From Cydia pomonella (lineage: Eukaryota; Arthropoda; Insecta; Lepidoptera; Tortricidae): 64,000 nt of DNA. Below are positions 54,725 through 64,000 of the stretch, one piece after another. Location: contig NC_084705.1 of assembly GCF_033807575.1 (NCBI RefSeq), forward strand, positions 16,858,019 through 16,922,018, read 5' to 3'. The position numbers and the translations under genes are program-made. Below the pieces are notes generated by a model. The model made no database searches, had not been told where the DNA came from, and saw nothing but the letters and a program-made list of their open reading frames with translations. Position 1 is the stretch's first letter. Each line of letters opens with the position of its first letter.

Positions 54725-55215
54725 AGCTTGGCTTAGTGTTTCAGTAATATCTATAACTTTGAGAGGAGATCTAGCTCTCGACGCTGGCGCACGTTCGCTT
54801 AGCCTCCGCGCGAGCGACTTTATACGTAGCCGGCGAGTTATATAAACTAATATTAAAATTTCGTACTTGTGGTATATTAATTAAGTACTTAAATTCAGTG
54901 TTTTTATCCCCATTGGGGAGCCTAGTTACGGCTGGAACCGTAGTCGACCAGTCCGACCAGTTCCAGCTGTTCCAGAGCGGCCCTAGCTGACGTCTCTCTA
55001 CTCGCCCGTCCAACCCGCAGTGGCTCCAGCAGCTTCAGGGGAGTACTTGCGTGGTGGAACTGACCTCGTAGCAAAATCAGTACCGGCCTAGAACGTACCC
55101 TACCCTACGACTTTCAATCGTGTGCTTGCGACAGAATCTCGGTAGAATAAATTCAGTTCTTTTTTTAACTCACTGTTTCATTTATTCTCACCGACAACCG
55201 TAGCACTGGCGTGGC
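54725..55215 (+). repeat. Possible solo LTR (low confidence)
   Basis: About 490 bp running from TGTTTCAGTAATATC-like sequence to CAACCGTAGCA. It contains a TATA-like GAGTTATATAAAC near 54834, an AATAAA near 55147, then a T-rich stretch and CTCACTGTTTCATTTATTCT, which is the style of an R-U5 end. The words CAGTGGCCAAGTGT (54692) and CAATGGCCAAGTGT (55240) lie on either side. No clean target duplication was found. Confidence 0.35.
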
Positions 55216-55504
55216 CAAAGGCAGAGTTACAGACAAAAACCAATGGCCAAGTGTTTAAAACGCAAGACCTAAGGCCGACCTCCACGACACGAAGGACCGA
55301 AGGACTTCCACGTGAGGCCAAAAGTCGAGCTACGAGAGATATATCAGAGCTTGAAATTAGACAAACGGCCGAAGGCCCAACCGTCCTGATCGAGGTGCGT
55401 TTCCAATGTTTCCATGCAAGGCCAAGCTGCAGGAGAGCATAGCCTGGACATTAATCAATATGATCTCGATTCTCTTGCTACTCAACCTTTAGCATAGTGT
55501 GGAT
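55216..55504. repeat. Intronic repeat-like DNA
   Basis: Words such as AAGCTGCAGGAGAGCATAGC occur here and, diverged, near 54663 (GAGCTGCAGAAGAGCATAAC), indicating a dispersed repeat copied twice around the possible LTR. Confidence 0.45.
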
Positions 55505-55655
55505 GGTGTATAGCTCAACGAGGGGGGGGAATGCTAGGGTCGGCAACGCACATGTGACTCCTCTGGAGTTGCAGGCGTATATATGCTACGGAGACTGCTA
55601 ACCATCAGGCGGGCCGTATGCTTGTTTGCCACCGACGTAGTATTTAAAAACAATG
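55505..55655 (+). mobile_element. SINE-like repeat, same family as 34143-34478
   Basis: In reverse complement it matches the 34-kb insertion: CGGCAACGCACATGTGACTC, CTCTGGAGTTGCAGGCGTAT, AGACTGCTAACCATCAGGCG and TTGTTTGCCACCGACGTAGT. It is truncated. Confidence 0.75.
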
Positions 55656-56783
55656 CGACTTGCTTGGACGTTTTGGGCCTTCAGCCGTATGCAGTTTATT
55701 TAAATGACATATTTGAGTCGGTATTTGGCCTCGGGCTACTCATTTCGGGCTTTAGGCCTGATGTGGAGCGCGCTCTTCGACCACCTAGGGCCTTGAAACT
55801 CATTCTTGCGATCCGCCAAACACATCATCTTTTGATTGTATCCGAGCTCAGCTGTCCTGCATAGCGCCCTTCGGCCTTTCGGTTCATTACTAAACAAATG
55901 TCATTTCTGAATTCAACCCTTCTGCAGCTCTGCCTAGGGCCTCGCACTATGATGGTGGGTTCTCGAGGGCTAGAATCTCCCTCTCGTTTTCAGATTTTGG
56001 CATGCCATATAAAAATATCAGATATACAAAAATGCATACGGCTGCGTCGCAAAACAAAATTTTAACTTCATTAAAAATTATTACAAAAATATATAATAAG
56101 CGATCGTGCCGTATCACTTTACTACAACTGTTTTTTTTTGCAATTAAACCCTCTTTAGATCTTTTTACAGACGTTTAAGAGTCCGTCTTAGATAACTTCT
56201 GCATAGACTTTGACTCTACTACTCATGTTTCACGTAAAAAACTACTCAGCCTGTTGCGCGAGGGCCCCCGCAAGCGCGAGGCCCCCCCAAGCGCGAGGCC
56301 CCGGGCGGTTGCCCCGTTTGCCACCCTCAAAGGCCGCCCCTTCTTGTCAATTTAGTTCGCCTGATTCTGGAGGCAACTTTAAATTCTAGTTTCGATTTAC
56401 ATCCTTTTCGATTACCTCAAAGCGATCTCGGGCTAGTTTTTGGTTGTAAATTATGGACGTGTGTGTCACCAATTAATACAATTATCTTAACTTTTCGTAA
56501 AAGGAAAGATAAATGAAAAAGTCAGTGACCAAGATTGAACTCGTCTGATGGAATAAATTCAAAGTACGAACTGATTTTTCCAATATTACTGTGGTTGTTA
56601 TGCGTGGTGTAGCAGAATATTCGCTTAAGGACGTAGTGAAAACATCAATCACTGACGATCAAGTATGTGAAAGTGACGGATGTTTTGTCTATAGCGACTA
56701 AAGATATATCGATCATCTGAGACCCTATAGTATGATTGTACATAAGTATTTATGTTAGATATTTAGGTTTAAATTCGTTACAG
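55656..56783. other. CASK intron D-E, last part
   Basis: Repeat-like DNA. A GC-rich patch at 56255-56345 has tandem GCGCGAGGCCCC units. No gene is seen; the 93-codon ORF at 55583-55864 is incidental. Confidence 0.5.
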
Positions 56784-56922
56784 ATAATAAGCAAAGACGA
56801 TACCCACTGGTGGCAAGCGCGCAAGGACGCAGCGGGCGGTTCGGCCGGGCTCATACCGAGCCCTGAACTACAAGAGTGGAGGGCCGCGTGCGCCGCCGCC
56901 GAACGATCTAACACCGACCAAG
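56784..56922 (+). CDS. CASK: CASK exon E: second half of SH3
   Basis: Forty-six codons plus one base: IISKDDTHWWQARKDAAGGS, AGLIPSPELQEWRAACAAAE, RSNTDQ. The WW and GLIPSPELQEW motifs are hallmarks of MAGUK SH3 domains. It follows CGTTACAG, and its donor AAG|GTTCGA is weak. It leaves phase 1, which joins exon F as Val (VNCSIFG), or the 45-nt candidate exon as Gly. The weak donor is consistent with regulated splicing here. Confidence 0.92.
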
Positions 56923-58160
56923 GTTCGACACTAAACTATTATTTCTATTTTATTGTTTTTAACATTCATAACCGTTTACTTAGACGATGTTGTTGCTGAG
57001 TGCCTGACCTGTTTTGTTTTGGAATTAAGATGTACATTGAAAAATTAAGTCTTTTGCGTTCTGGTTGAGTGGTCGTCTTCCTTATATCGATGTTGTTTAT
57101 AGGATGTCCGTACTACATATCATCGTTAGATGGTGTTTGTTTGGTTTGATATTTAGTTTAGGCTTTTTACTTTTTCCAGGAAAATTTATTTTGAGCGACA
57201 GGCACTGATTTGTTGCGTTTTTATTCTGTTGTTTTCGTATAAAATGAGTTACAATATTTTCTTCAGTTTTTCCATAATAATCTAAAATTGTATTCATTAT
57301 ACATACTTATATGATTTTGTAAAATACATTTGATGGGAATAATTGACATGTTGTGTTTTGCTTCCAAACGTAAACATCATTGGACGAACGTGCAGTTGGT
57401 ATGTAAAATGCTTGCCTATCATTGTATCGAGTAATACAAGCTCCCCTACAAAATTAACTTTTGACAGTTTGGATTCTCCCGAAAACTTTGCATGGTGTTT
57501 ACAACCAATATTTGTTACCCTTCGATATTATATGTGAACCTTTTGATCAGTCGCATACTTACTCGTAACTCGTGCCTTATCGGATATGAAATGTAGTGAA
57601 TCTTTCATTTAAAAAGACTGCTAATATTATTATGGTTATGATGGGAGTTTGTGTAACCCCTAATGATATATGTTTTATTGTGAAGTGTTACATATACTCA
57701 TATTTTCCAAAAATTACGATTTTAGTATTCATTTGTAATTTAAAATCTATGCAGAACATATTTATTGGCTATGCAGAACATATTAGAAGGCGTGTAAAGT
57801 CAGAAAAAACGTGCCCCCTAATGACAGATAAACTGGATAACGTTATACGGCGCCATATTTTTTGTAGTGCCTGAATTGTCAAACGTCAAATGTTTATAAC
57901 TAGAAATACCGCATAATGTACAGTCAAATTCGAGGCATGATTTTTTTCTTTAACTTTACTAACACCTCTTCTAACTACTACCTAATAACTTTTTGCCCCT
58001 AGCCATGGGAGATGTAAAAGCAATATTTAAGAACTTTGAGAACTAACGCTTCACAATAGCAATAGCACTCCGAGTGTACCCCGACTACAAGTAGCGGCCT
58101 GTACTCGTACCATTCCATTGGCAAGTTTGCATGAACCTTGTTGTAATGTTGTGCTGCTAG
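56923..58160. other. CASK intron between exon E and candidate cassette exon
   Basis: AT-rich, short unsupported ORFs only; no repeat identified. Confidence 0.5.
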
Positions 58161-58205
58161 GAACCGAGGGCTGCGTGTCTCATACTGATGGCTGTGAAAA
58201 CACAG
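58161..58205 (+). CDS. CASK: Candidate 45-nt CASK cassette exon
   Basis: An acceptor-like GTGCTGCTAG precedes and a good donor, CACAG|GTAATAG, follows exactly 45 nt. Phase 1 matches both neighbours: spliced in, it adds the 15 residues GTEGCVSHTDGCENT between STDQ (SH3 end) and VNCSIFG (HOOK), with no stop. GC is higher than the surrounding intron. Both inclusion and skipping keep the frame, as expected for an alternative exon in the SH3-HOOK linker, a place where MAGUKs often vary. No conservation check was possible. Confidence 0.55.
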
Positions 58206-59519
58206 GTAATAGATTAATCATTTTATTTATATAAGTACCTACCTAAAATTAGACGTATTAAGATTACTTTTATTCGATCGAAAAAGAGACTTTGGTGCGG
58301 TAAGCGGCCACGTTGTGAAGAGTCGTCTCAATATTTGATATAATTACGTAAACGTTTGTCGTAAGTTAATATAAACTAATAATAAACTACATATAAAATC
58401 ACTTAAACAAATAGGTAAAGAACGTTGTTTGTATGGCTACACTCGAATAACGTGTTGATTAATAGTCTTACTGTTATAACAACAAAACAAGAACTAATGG
58501 CGTAATTACCTTAATGTTTCACGTGTCACGACGCTTGTCGGAAAACCCTCCGTTAGTTAATAAACACTATTAATTCCAACTTCCTAACAATAATGTAAGC
58601 ATAACATTGCTTGACAAAAACCGAACAGAATTAAAAAAAAAAAAAACATTTTCACCACGCACCATAGCTCGTTAATGCTCTCCTTATTCTTCAAAAAACT
58701 GATGAGTAAGTTGCATTTCATTCACAAGAGTAGTAAAGACTCGCACTTGCCTGGTTTTTATATTACTTTGTTGTCGAATTAGTGCACGTCTGTAACAAAT
58801 TTGTAAGAAAATCCTAGAATAATCAAAGAGCAAACGTGTAATCATCTTGTATGACTTGTATCCAGCGAACGAAAAAAACATAGAAGACTAACGTCAAACA
58901 AAATATCAGCGTAAAAGTGGCCCCACTATTAAAACCCGCAATACTAATAACGGACCAATTGCAACTCGTCAAAGTTCAGATCCTGTTTTCTTCGACGACA
59001 CTTCATTTGACCATGATTAGCCAATTTAAACCACCAGAACTTCGATTGGTCTATTATAAAATGAGGCGCTGTGATTGGCTGTAGCGTTGTTACTTGAAAA
59101 TACATGACAATGGGAACCAGCTCTAGGTAGACGGTTTCATGCAATATAGACTAGTTTTAAATGCATTATTTTTGTATGATAATTTATTATTTTATTTTAA
59201 AGGCTTATTATTTGTAAAAAAAAATAATCTGTTTATTTCATAACAAAAAACGTGCATTTTTGTAACTTAACTACTAATCTTAAATTAAAAACATTTTTTG
59301 AGTTAAGGAGTCTAGGCTAGGTGTGTAGAATTAATTATACAGTACACTACATCTTTATATAATATTGCACGTTTATTGTTCGTTTATCGCACGTGTTTAA
59401 AGGCAATTAAGCCTTCGACCCAATTAATACATTGTGTCGTTCATCTTATAGGGCACCTGCGACGTTTAGTTAGGTGGCACAGAAATATGTCAGATGTAAA
59501 TTAATGTAAATTACATAGG
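58206..59519. other. CASK intron upstream of exon F, first part
   Basis: Non-coding. Repeat-like words occur near 58665-58740 (CCATAGCTCGTTAATGCTCT), but no boundaries were found. Confidence 0.45.
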
Positions 59520-60010
59520 TCAAAATTGGAAAATTACAGCTGGCATTCTGAATTTTGGATTTTACTCTGATCAAGATGAAAAACCGATATCTGAGGATCC
59601 GAGAGGCCTTTTATTTACGAATTAGAGATCAAAATAAATAAATAAATGCCGCGGGTTGAATTTTAGAATTTTTCATCCGATCAAGGTGAAAATCCATATC
59701 TGAGGATCCGAGCGGCCGGCCCTTCATTATGATTCTGAAGTCATATTTGGTAAAAGCGCCCTCCATTTTGAATGAAACGCCCGACATCTTGAATATCTCC
59801 ATTTTTGCTCTTATCATGATCATCATTCATCATATAAAAGCAAACAAGGAGAAATCTAAGATGTCGGGCGTTTTTGCCAAATTTGTCCTCAGAATCATAA
59901 TCAAGGATCGCTCGAATCCTTAGATATCGATTTTCATCTCGATCAGAGCCAAAATGCAGAAATCAAAGATGGCGGGCGTTTGTTTAATTTTGACCTCATA
60001 TTCATTATAA
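59520..60010. repeat. Clustered degenerate repeat units
   Basis: ATCTGAGGATCCGAG occurs at about 59590 and 59698. AACGCCCGACATCTTGAAT (59777) is mirrored by AAGATGTCGGGCGTTT (59857). AAAGATGGCGGGCGTTTG follows at about 59965. Several partly tandem, partly inverted units are present, none coding. Confidence 0.65.
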
Positions 60011-60109
60011 AGGTCCTCTAGAGATTTGTATAGTGCTTTTCTCAAACTTGCAATGAAATAATTAAAAAAAATAGGACGATGATGATGATGATGCTTGATG
60101 ATTGTTATT

Positions 60110-60307
60110 ATTACTTTCGGGTTATATTCAAGAGGAAAAAAAATTTGATTATTTTTACGCTACGACGTACGGTTTAGGAGATACAGCCCTATAAAGATTT
60201 CTGCATGACTGAAAAAAAAAACTTTATGGGGCTGTATCTCCTAAACCGTGCGTCGTAGCGTAAAAATAATGAAATTTTCGTTCCTCTTGAAATAACCCGA
60301 AAGTAAT
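60110..60307. repeat. 198-bp imperfect palindrome
   Basis: The left arm (60110-60196) reads ATTACTTTCGGGTTAT, CAAGAGGAA, TTATTTTTACGCTACGACGT and GGTTTAGGAGATACAGCCC. The right arm (60222-60307) is its reverse complement with few mismatches. The loop is about 25 nt and ends in an A run. Confidence 0.9.
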
Positions 60308-61738
60308 ATTTAACAAACACAAAAAAAAAAAAAAATGGCAGAATTTTGCTTATAGGTTTTTTATGGTTGAATGCCAAGACGTGCCATAATTTGACGTTTA
60401 AAAACAAAAGAAGGTTGCCTTACAGGCCTAGGTGTGTAAGGCTGTATGAAATTCCTTTATATATCATCTTCACTCATCGCACCTGATATGTAGTATTTCC
60501 GGACCTAATTTGAAGTAAGTCATGTCAACATTTCATTACAAGTTTGAGAAAAATAGCATTATTGTTTTTACTATTTTCCTCGCATTCTTTCCATAATTTT
60601 TCACCGTTCAAACCTTCCCTGGACCTAGAAATATTCCAATACCAAAATTAGCCAAATCGGTGCAGCCAGCCGTCCGCGAACTTAACGAAAAGTTATAAAT
60701 AGCAGCGAGATACCGGGACTTAGTAAGAAAGTACACATAAAACACCTCCACCTACAACGGCGATTCGTATTTACTATCAAAAATTAAATTATTAAAATAA
60801 CAACCTGAACAAATTAAAAATGAAAGTTTCTTAATATCAATGGTTGTTTAAAATGCATAACATCATCCCCATATAAAGCCTGTTGTGATCAAGAGAAATC
60901 AAAATAATATCATCCTATCAAAACTATACGTGAAAAGTAATCCCATATTTTTTCCAGTGTTTGTTGGAACGACTAGCACATCATTTATCCGCACAATAAG
61001 GCATATTTCTTTCGTTAAAGATATGAATAATTTGAATACTTCTTACTATGACTGTCACGACGGGCCGCCATTTGCGAACTAAATAGCTCCGTGGCACAAA
61101 GTTGACGCCCCGCCCGCTTCGGCACAATGTGTGTGGGGGTCATTTTGCAGAGCTAGTTCGACATCTATGTTTATTATCAATCGCTGCTTGTACCTATTAT
61201 TTATGACAAGTTACAGGTAGTTTCTAGAAACTCAATGTGGTAAAGGACATATTAAACACCCAAAAGTTGTCTGGTCTCGTTATAAATAAAGAACTTAAGT
61301 CTATAAGGAGTCCCCTAAATGTTTATCATAAATTACAAATTACATATTACTTGCGTATAGATGAAAAAAGTGGGCAAACGGTTTTATTCTAGGCATGAGA
61401 ATATAGCATATGATCAGCCATTTTAATTTAGCAAACAATTTACCAAACAACCTGTATAACTATTAACTTATTCTGTACTTCACAGTTATATTATAAAATA
61501 TGTTTAGGTAAAAGCACTAGGACTATAGGTACTGCTAACACACGAAGTATTACTCATTTATTCGGATGTGTAGCGAAGAACGAGGCTAAAATGCCCAAAC
61601 GAATTTTTTATTTCTGGGCTAGGAAATAGAGAAACTAAGCCTTGATAACCTATCCTTCTTATAGTTATACTTATGGCCACGTAAATACGCATGAAGTTTG
61701 GGATTTTAATGACAACAATTTCACAATGTTTGTTTTAG
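60308..61738. other. CASK intron upstream of exon F, last part
   Basis: AT-rich non-coding DNA up to the acceptor TGTTTTAG of exon F. No repeat or gene recognised. Confidence 0.5.
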
Positions 61739-61858
61739 TGAATTGTTCTATATTCGGGCGCAAGAAGAAGCAGTCCAAAGACAAGTACCTCGCCAAACAC
61801 AACGCCGTGTTCGACCAGCTCGACGTCGTTACCTACGAAGAAGTCGTCAAGTTACCAT
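61739..61858 (+). CDS. CASK: CASK exon F: HOOK region and start of GK domain
   Basis: It completes Val across the junction, then encodes NCSIFGRKKKQSKDKYLAKH, NAVFDQLDVVTYEEVVKLP and one base. GRKKKQ is the basic HOOK that binds protein 4.1-type partners in MAGUKs; the second part leads into the guanylate-kinase-like fold. Flanked by TGTTTTAG and GTGAGT, phase 1 in and phase 1 out. Confidence 0.95.
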
Positions 61859-62159
61859 GTGAGTATATAACTAAACTGAGTATCCAAATTATACTCGTAT
61901 ATATTAACTTTGACACTGAAATATAGGTACACGCCGACGTATGCCTAAATTGTGCCTAATACAGGAAAAAAATATCGCAGCAAAAATAATATAGTGCCCT
62001 AAAACATCAAACAATACAAAGTTTCCAAATAACTACCTAGTAAACCTACCTACACAAAACATACTTAAAACCTTAATGGTTAGTGAAATTGAATGTGCAT
62101 AAAACAATTAGTTTTAATGGACTATATAAATTTGGTACATTTTAAATTAAATGTTGCAG

Positions 62160-62270
62160 CTTTCCAGAGGAAGACTATTGTGCTATTGGGCGCGCATGGC
62201 GTGGGTCGGCGTCACATCAAGAACACTCTGATCGCGCGTCACCCGGACCAATACGCATATCCCATTCCAC
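62160..62270 (+). CDS. CASK: CASK exon G: GK P-loop region
   Basis: It completes Ser across the junction, then FQRKTIVLLGAHGVGRRHIK and NTLIARHPDQYAYPIP. GAHGVGRRH replaces the canonical guanylate kinase P-loop, as is usual in CASK, whose GK domain has lost catalysis and acts as a binding module. Flanked by GTTGCAG and GTAAGT, phase 1 both sides. Confidence 0.95.
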
Positions 62271-62423
62271 GTAAGTATTTTGTCTCGTTTGATTTGTGTG
62301 CTCCTCATTCATTGGATAGGGAAAGTGGACTTTTCATTTTTAAATATGTGCATTTGCATTTGTTTAAAACCAAACTTCCATGTACATTTTGAAACAAATG
62401 AAAATTTTTGGATACCTTTTCAG

Positions 62424-62531
62424 ACACCACCCGGCCGCCAAGAGCGGATGAAGAAAATGGCAGACACTATTATTTCGTTACGCATGAAGAAATGATGGCT
62501 GATATCGGGGCCAATGAGTACCTGGAATACG
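62424..62531 (+). CDS. CASK: CASK exon H: GMP-binding-like subdomain of GK
   Basis: It completes His across the junction, then TTRPPRADEENGRHYYFVTH and EEMMADIGANEYLEY. This corresponds to the NMP-binding subdomain of guanylate kinases (TTRPPR, YYFV). Flanked by CTTTTCAG and GTAATT, phase 1 both sides. The upstream intron is only 153 bp. Confidence 0.95.
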
Positions 62532-63089
62532 GTAATTAGTCGATACATAGTTTAATTTGTTGTGCGTAACTGTTTATTAAGTATATCATAGAAATTACAT
62601 AATTATGTGTTTAATATAAAATGATTGTGTGCTTTGATCTTCCTTACATTTTAACGGTCAAATTATTTGTGTCAACCTTAAAATTTGAGTGATTAGAATA
62701 CTAAAAATTTACTGTTTATGTAACTATATCGAAACTCGTAATTAGAAACGTAACTTGACAGTTCGTCTACTTTGGAAATTAATATCGCCACCCAATAGAT
62801 CCGTGAGACATGGCTAAGGCTAGGAATCGTTTTTTTTTAAATCCCTGAAATTGGTCAATATTTTTAAATGGTTCAGAGCCTTGAACATGGCGCAGTTATT
62901 CGGATTCTATTTCATTTTTATTTTAGTCTCGTCCGTTGTTTTAACGTTGATTTCTGCACAATAGTAACTATGTACATAGTTCTTATCACTATTGGAATCA
63001 CAATTCAATACTGTTGCCACTACTGACACAATATAAGTACTTACATAGTTTTATTTAATAATTGGTTGAGCCATTTGATTATATTTTAG
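62532..63089. other. CASK intron H-I
   Basis: 558 bp, AT-rich, nothing recognised. Confidence 0.6.
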
Positions 63090-63265
63090 GCACTCACGAG
63101 GATGCGATGTACGGCACGAAGATAGAGACGATCCGTCGCATCCACTCGGAGCGGCGGATAGCGATCCTGGACGTGGAGCCGCAGGCGCTGAAGATCCTGC
63201 GCACGGCCGAGTTCGCGCCCTACGTCGTGTTCATCGCCGCGCCGCCGCTCAACAACGTGGCCGAT
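63090..63265 (+). CDS. CASK: CASK exon I: GK core
   Basis: It completes Gly across the junction, then THEDAMYGTKIETIRRIHSE, RRIAILDVEPQALKILRTAE, FAPYVVFIAAPPLNNVAD. The AILDVEPQALK strand-loop and the VVFIAAP strand are standard GK-domain features. Very GC-rich third positions. Flanked by ATTTTAG and GTGAGT, phase 1 in and phase 0 out. Confidence 0.95.
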
Positions 63266-63431
63266 GTGAGTCTAATGTCAAACATGCACACACCGTAGTT
63301 AGAGACGATCCAGACCCATTTATTCTGCAAATTGGTCATTCATGACCCGTCCATAAATTTGATATGAGTGACATTGAGTAATAGCGAACTTATTTACAAC
63401 TAGTACAAATGTCTCCGGTCTGTATTTCCAG

Positions 63432-63611
63432 TACGACGGTTCGCTGGAGGTGCTGGTGCGCGAGTCGGAGCAGCTGCGGCGCACGTACGGGCACTACTTC
63501 GACATGAGCATCGTCAACAACGACATCGACGACACGCTCGCGCAGCTCGAGGCCGCGCTGGCGCGCCTGCGCTCCACCCCGCAGTGGGTGCCCGTCTCCT
63601 GGGTCTACTGA
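63432..63611 (+). CDS. CASK: CASK exon J: C-terminal exon
   Basis: Fifty-nine codons plus TGA: YDGSLEVLVRESEQLRRTYG, HYFDMSIVNNDIDDTLAQLE, AALARLRSTPQWVPVSWVY. The QWVPVSWVY terminus is diagnostic of CASK and fixes the end of the protein. It follows TTTCCAG, phase 0. The minus-strand 98-codon ORF here is a shadow of its GC-rich coding frame. Confidence 0.97.
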   Translation, partial: YDGSLEVLVRESEQLRRTYGHYFDMSIVNNDIDDTLAQLEAALARLRSTPQWVPVSWVY

Positions 63612-64000
63612 CACGCAGACTCCTACTACCTTTAAACTGACTAACCAATCATACCAATCAGCAACACTCTCTCCGACAAGTTCCACTAAGTTTCGGAATT
63701 ATTCTTTTATAATTGAAGCAAGAAGTTAACTCTTGCACTATAAGCAGTATTTACTCAAATTTACGTGCGTCGCTCGAGTTATATAAAATGCTGTTTCCTT
63801 AAAATCATCGACATACAGACGTAGTGAATAATCTTTACTATCGTATTTTCACGGATACACACGAACGTGTTATGCTATTTCAGTTAGGCTCTGTACAAAA
63901 AGTAAGGTTAACTGAAGTAGCATGACAAATACGAACGTTTCTGAGAAAATAGGATGGCAAGGGATTGCCCACGACATCTGTAATGCGTCGACCTACATAT
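63612..64000 (+). other. CASK: CASK 3' UTR (start)
   Basis: Sequence after the stop codon. No canonical AATAAA occurs in the 389 bases available, so the polyadenylation site probably lies beyond the window. Confidence 0.6.

Noticed and set aside
54372..54725. Two overlapping minus ORFs (117 and 98 codons) as a small gene
   Set aside because: Overlapping frames with no domain, in an intron next to repeat-like DNA.
63390..63686. 98-codon minus ORF
   Set aside because: Shadow of CASK exon J; the plus frame has the family C-terminus and correct splice sites.
1..64000. A new defence, biosynthetic or toxin system
   Set aside because: Only one host gene (CASK) and mobile-element genes have credible coding signals; nothing suggests a multi-gene system.

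Overview
This window is eukaryotic, nuclear, AT-rich and repeat-laden. Everything points to an insect, most likely a moth or butterfly: a split gene with phase-matched introns whose product matches arthropod CASK, a DD37D (maT-type) mariner transposon, tRNA-derived SINEs, several non-LTR retrotransposon remnants, TTAA-flanked piggyBac-type elements and many foldback MITEs. The order-level call rests on recalled repeat families and was not tested by a database search.

The host gene is CASK, the calcium/calmodulin-dependent serine protein kinase-like MAGUK scaffold. Ten coding exons on the + strand between 35784 and 63611 join without a phase conflict into the C-terminal 452 residues: end of the L27 region, PDZ, SH3, HOOK and the guanylate-kinase-like domain, closing with the family C-terminus QWVPVSWVY and a TGA. 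The kinase domain, most of the L27 region and the promoter were not found in 1-35783, so that stretch is probably upstream intron. A 45-nt in-frame, phase-1 candidate cassette exon (58161-58205) lies between the SH3 and HOOK exons. The PDZ exon can also be read through its donor into a plausible alternative C-terminus.

Layout. 1-2575 is a 120-bp satellite with a head-to-head inversion near 657. 2637-3075 is a second tandem array of hairpin units. 3-35 kb is a non-coding patchwork: MITEs, LINE fragments, an apparently intact DD37D transposon (8273-9575), SINEs, copies of a repeat beginning AGGGTTCCGTA, a LINE with a 5' inversion (23601-24208), two TTAA-flanked elements (25475-26241, 32235-32428) and a long-TIR foldback element (28556-29588). 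36-51.5 kb holds the two largest CASK introns seen here. They are loaded with LINE and SINE copies and carry a young Ty3/gypsy LTR retrotransposon (43423-49798), antisense to CASK, with paired 910-bp LTRs. 51.5-64 kb holds the remaining exons, with more MITE material and a 198-bp palindrome in the introns.

How the genes relate. Only CASK is a host gene. The transposase and the gag, pol and integrase frames belong to mobile elements. I saw no prokaryotic operon, CRISPR array or defence system. Short ORFs outside the listed features look like chance reading frames.
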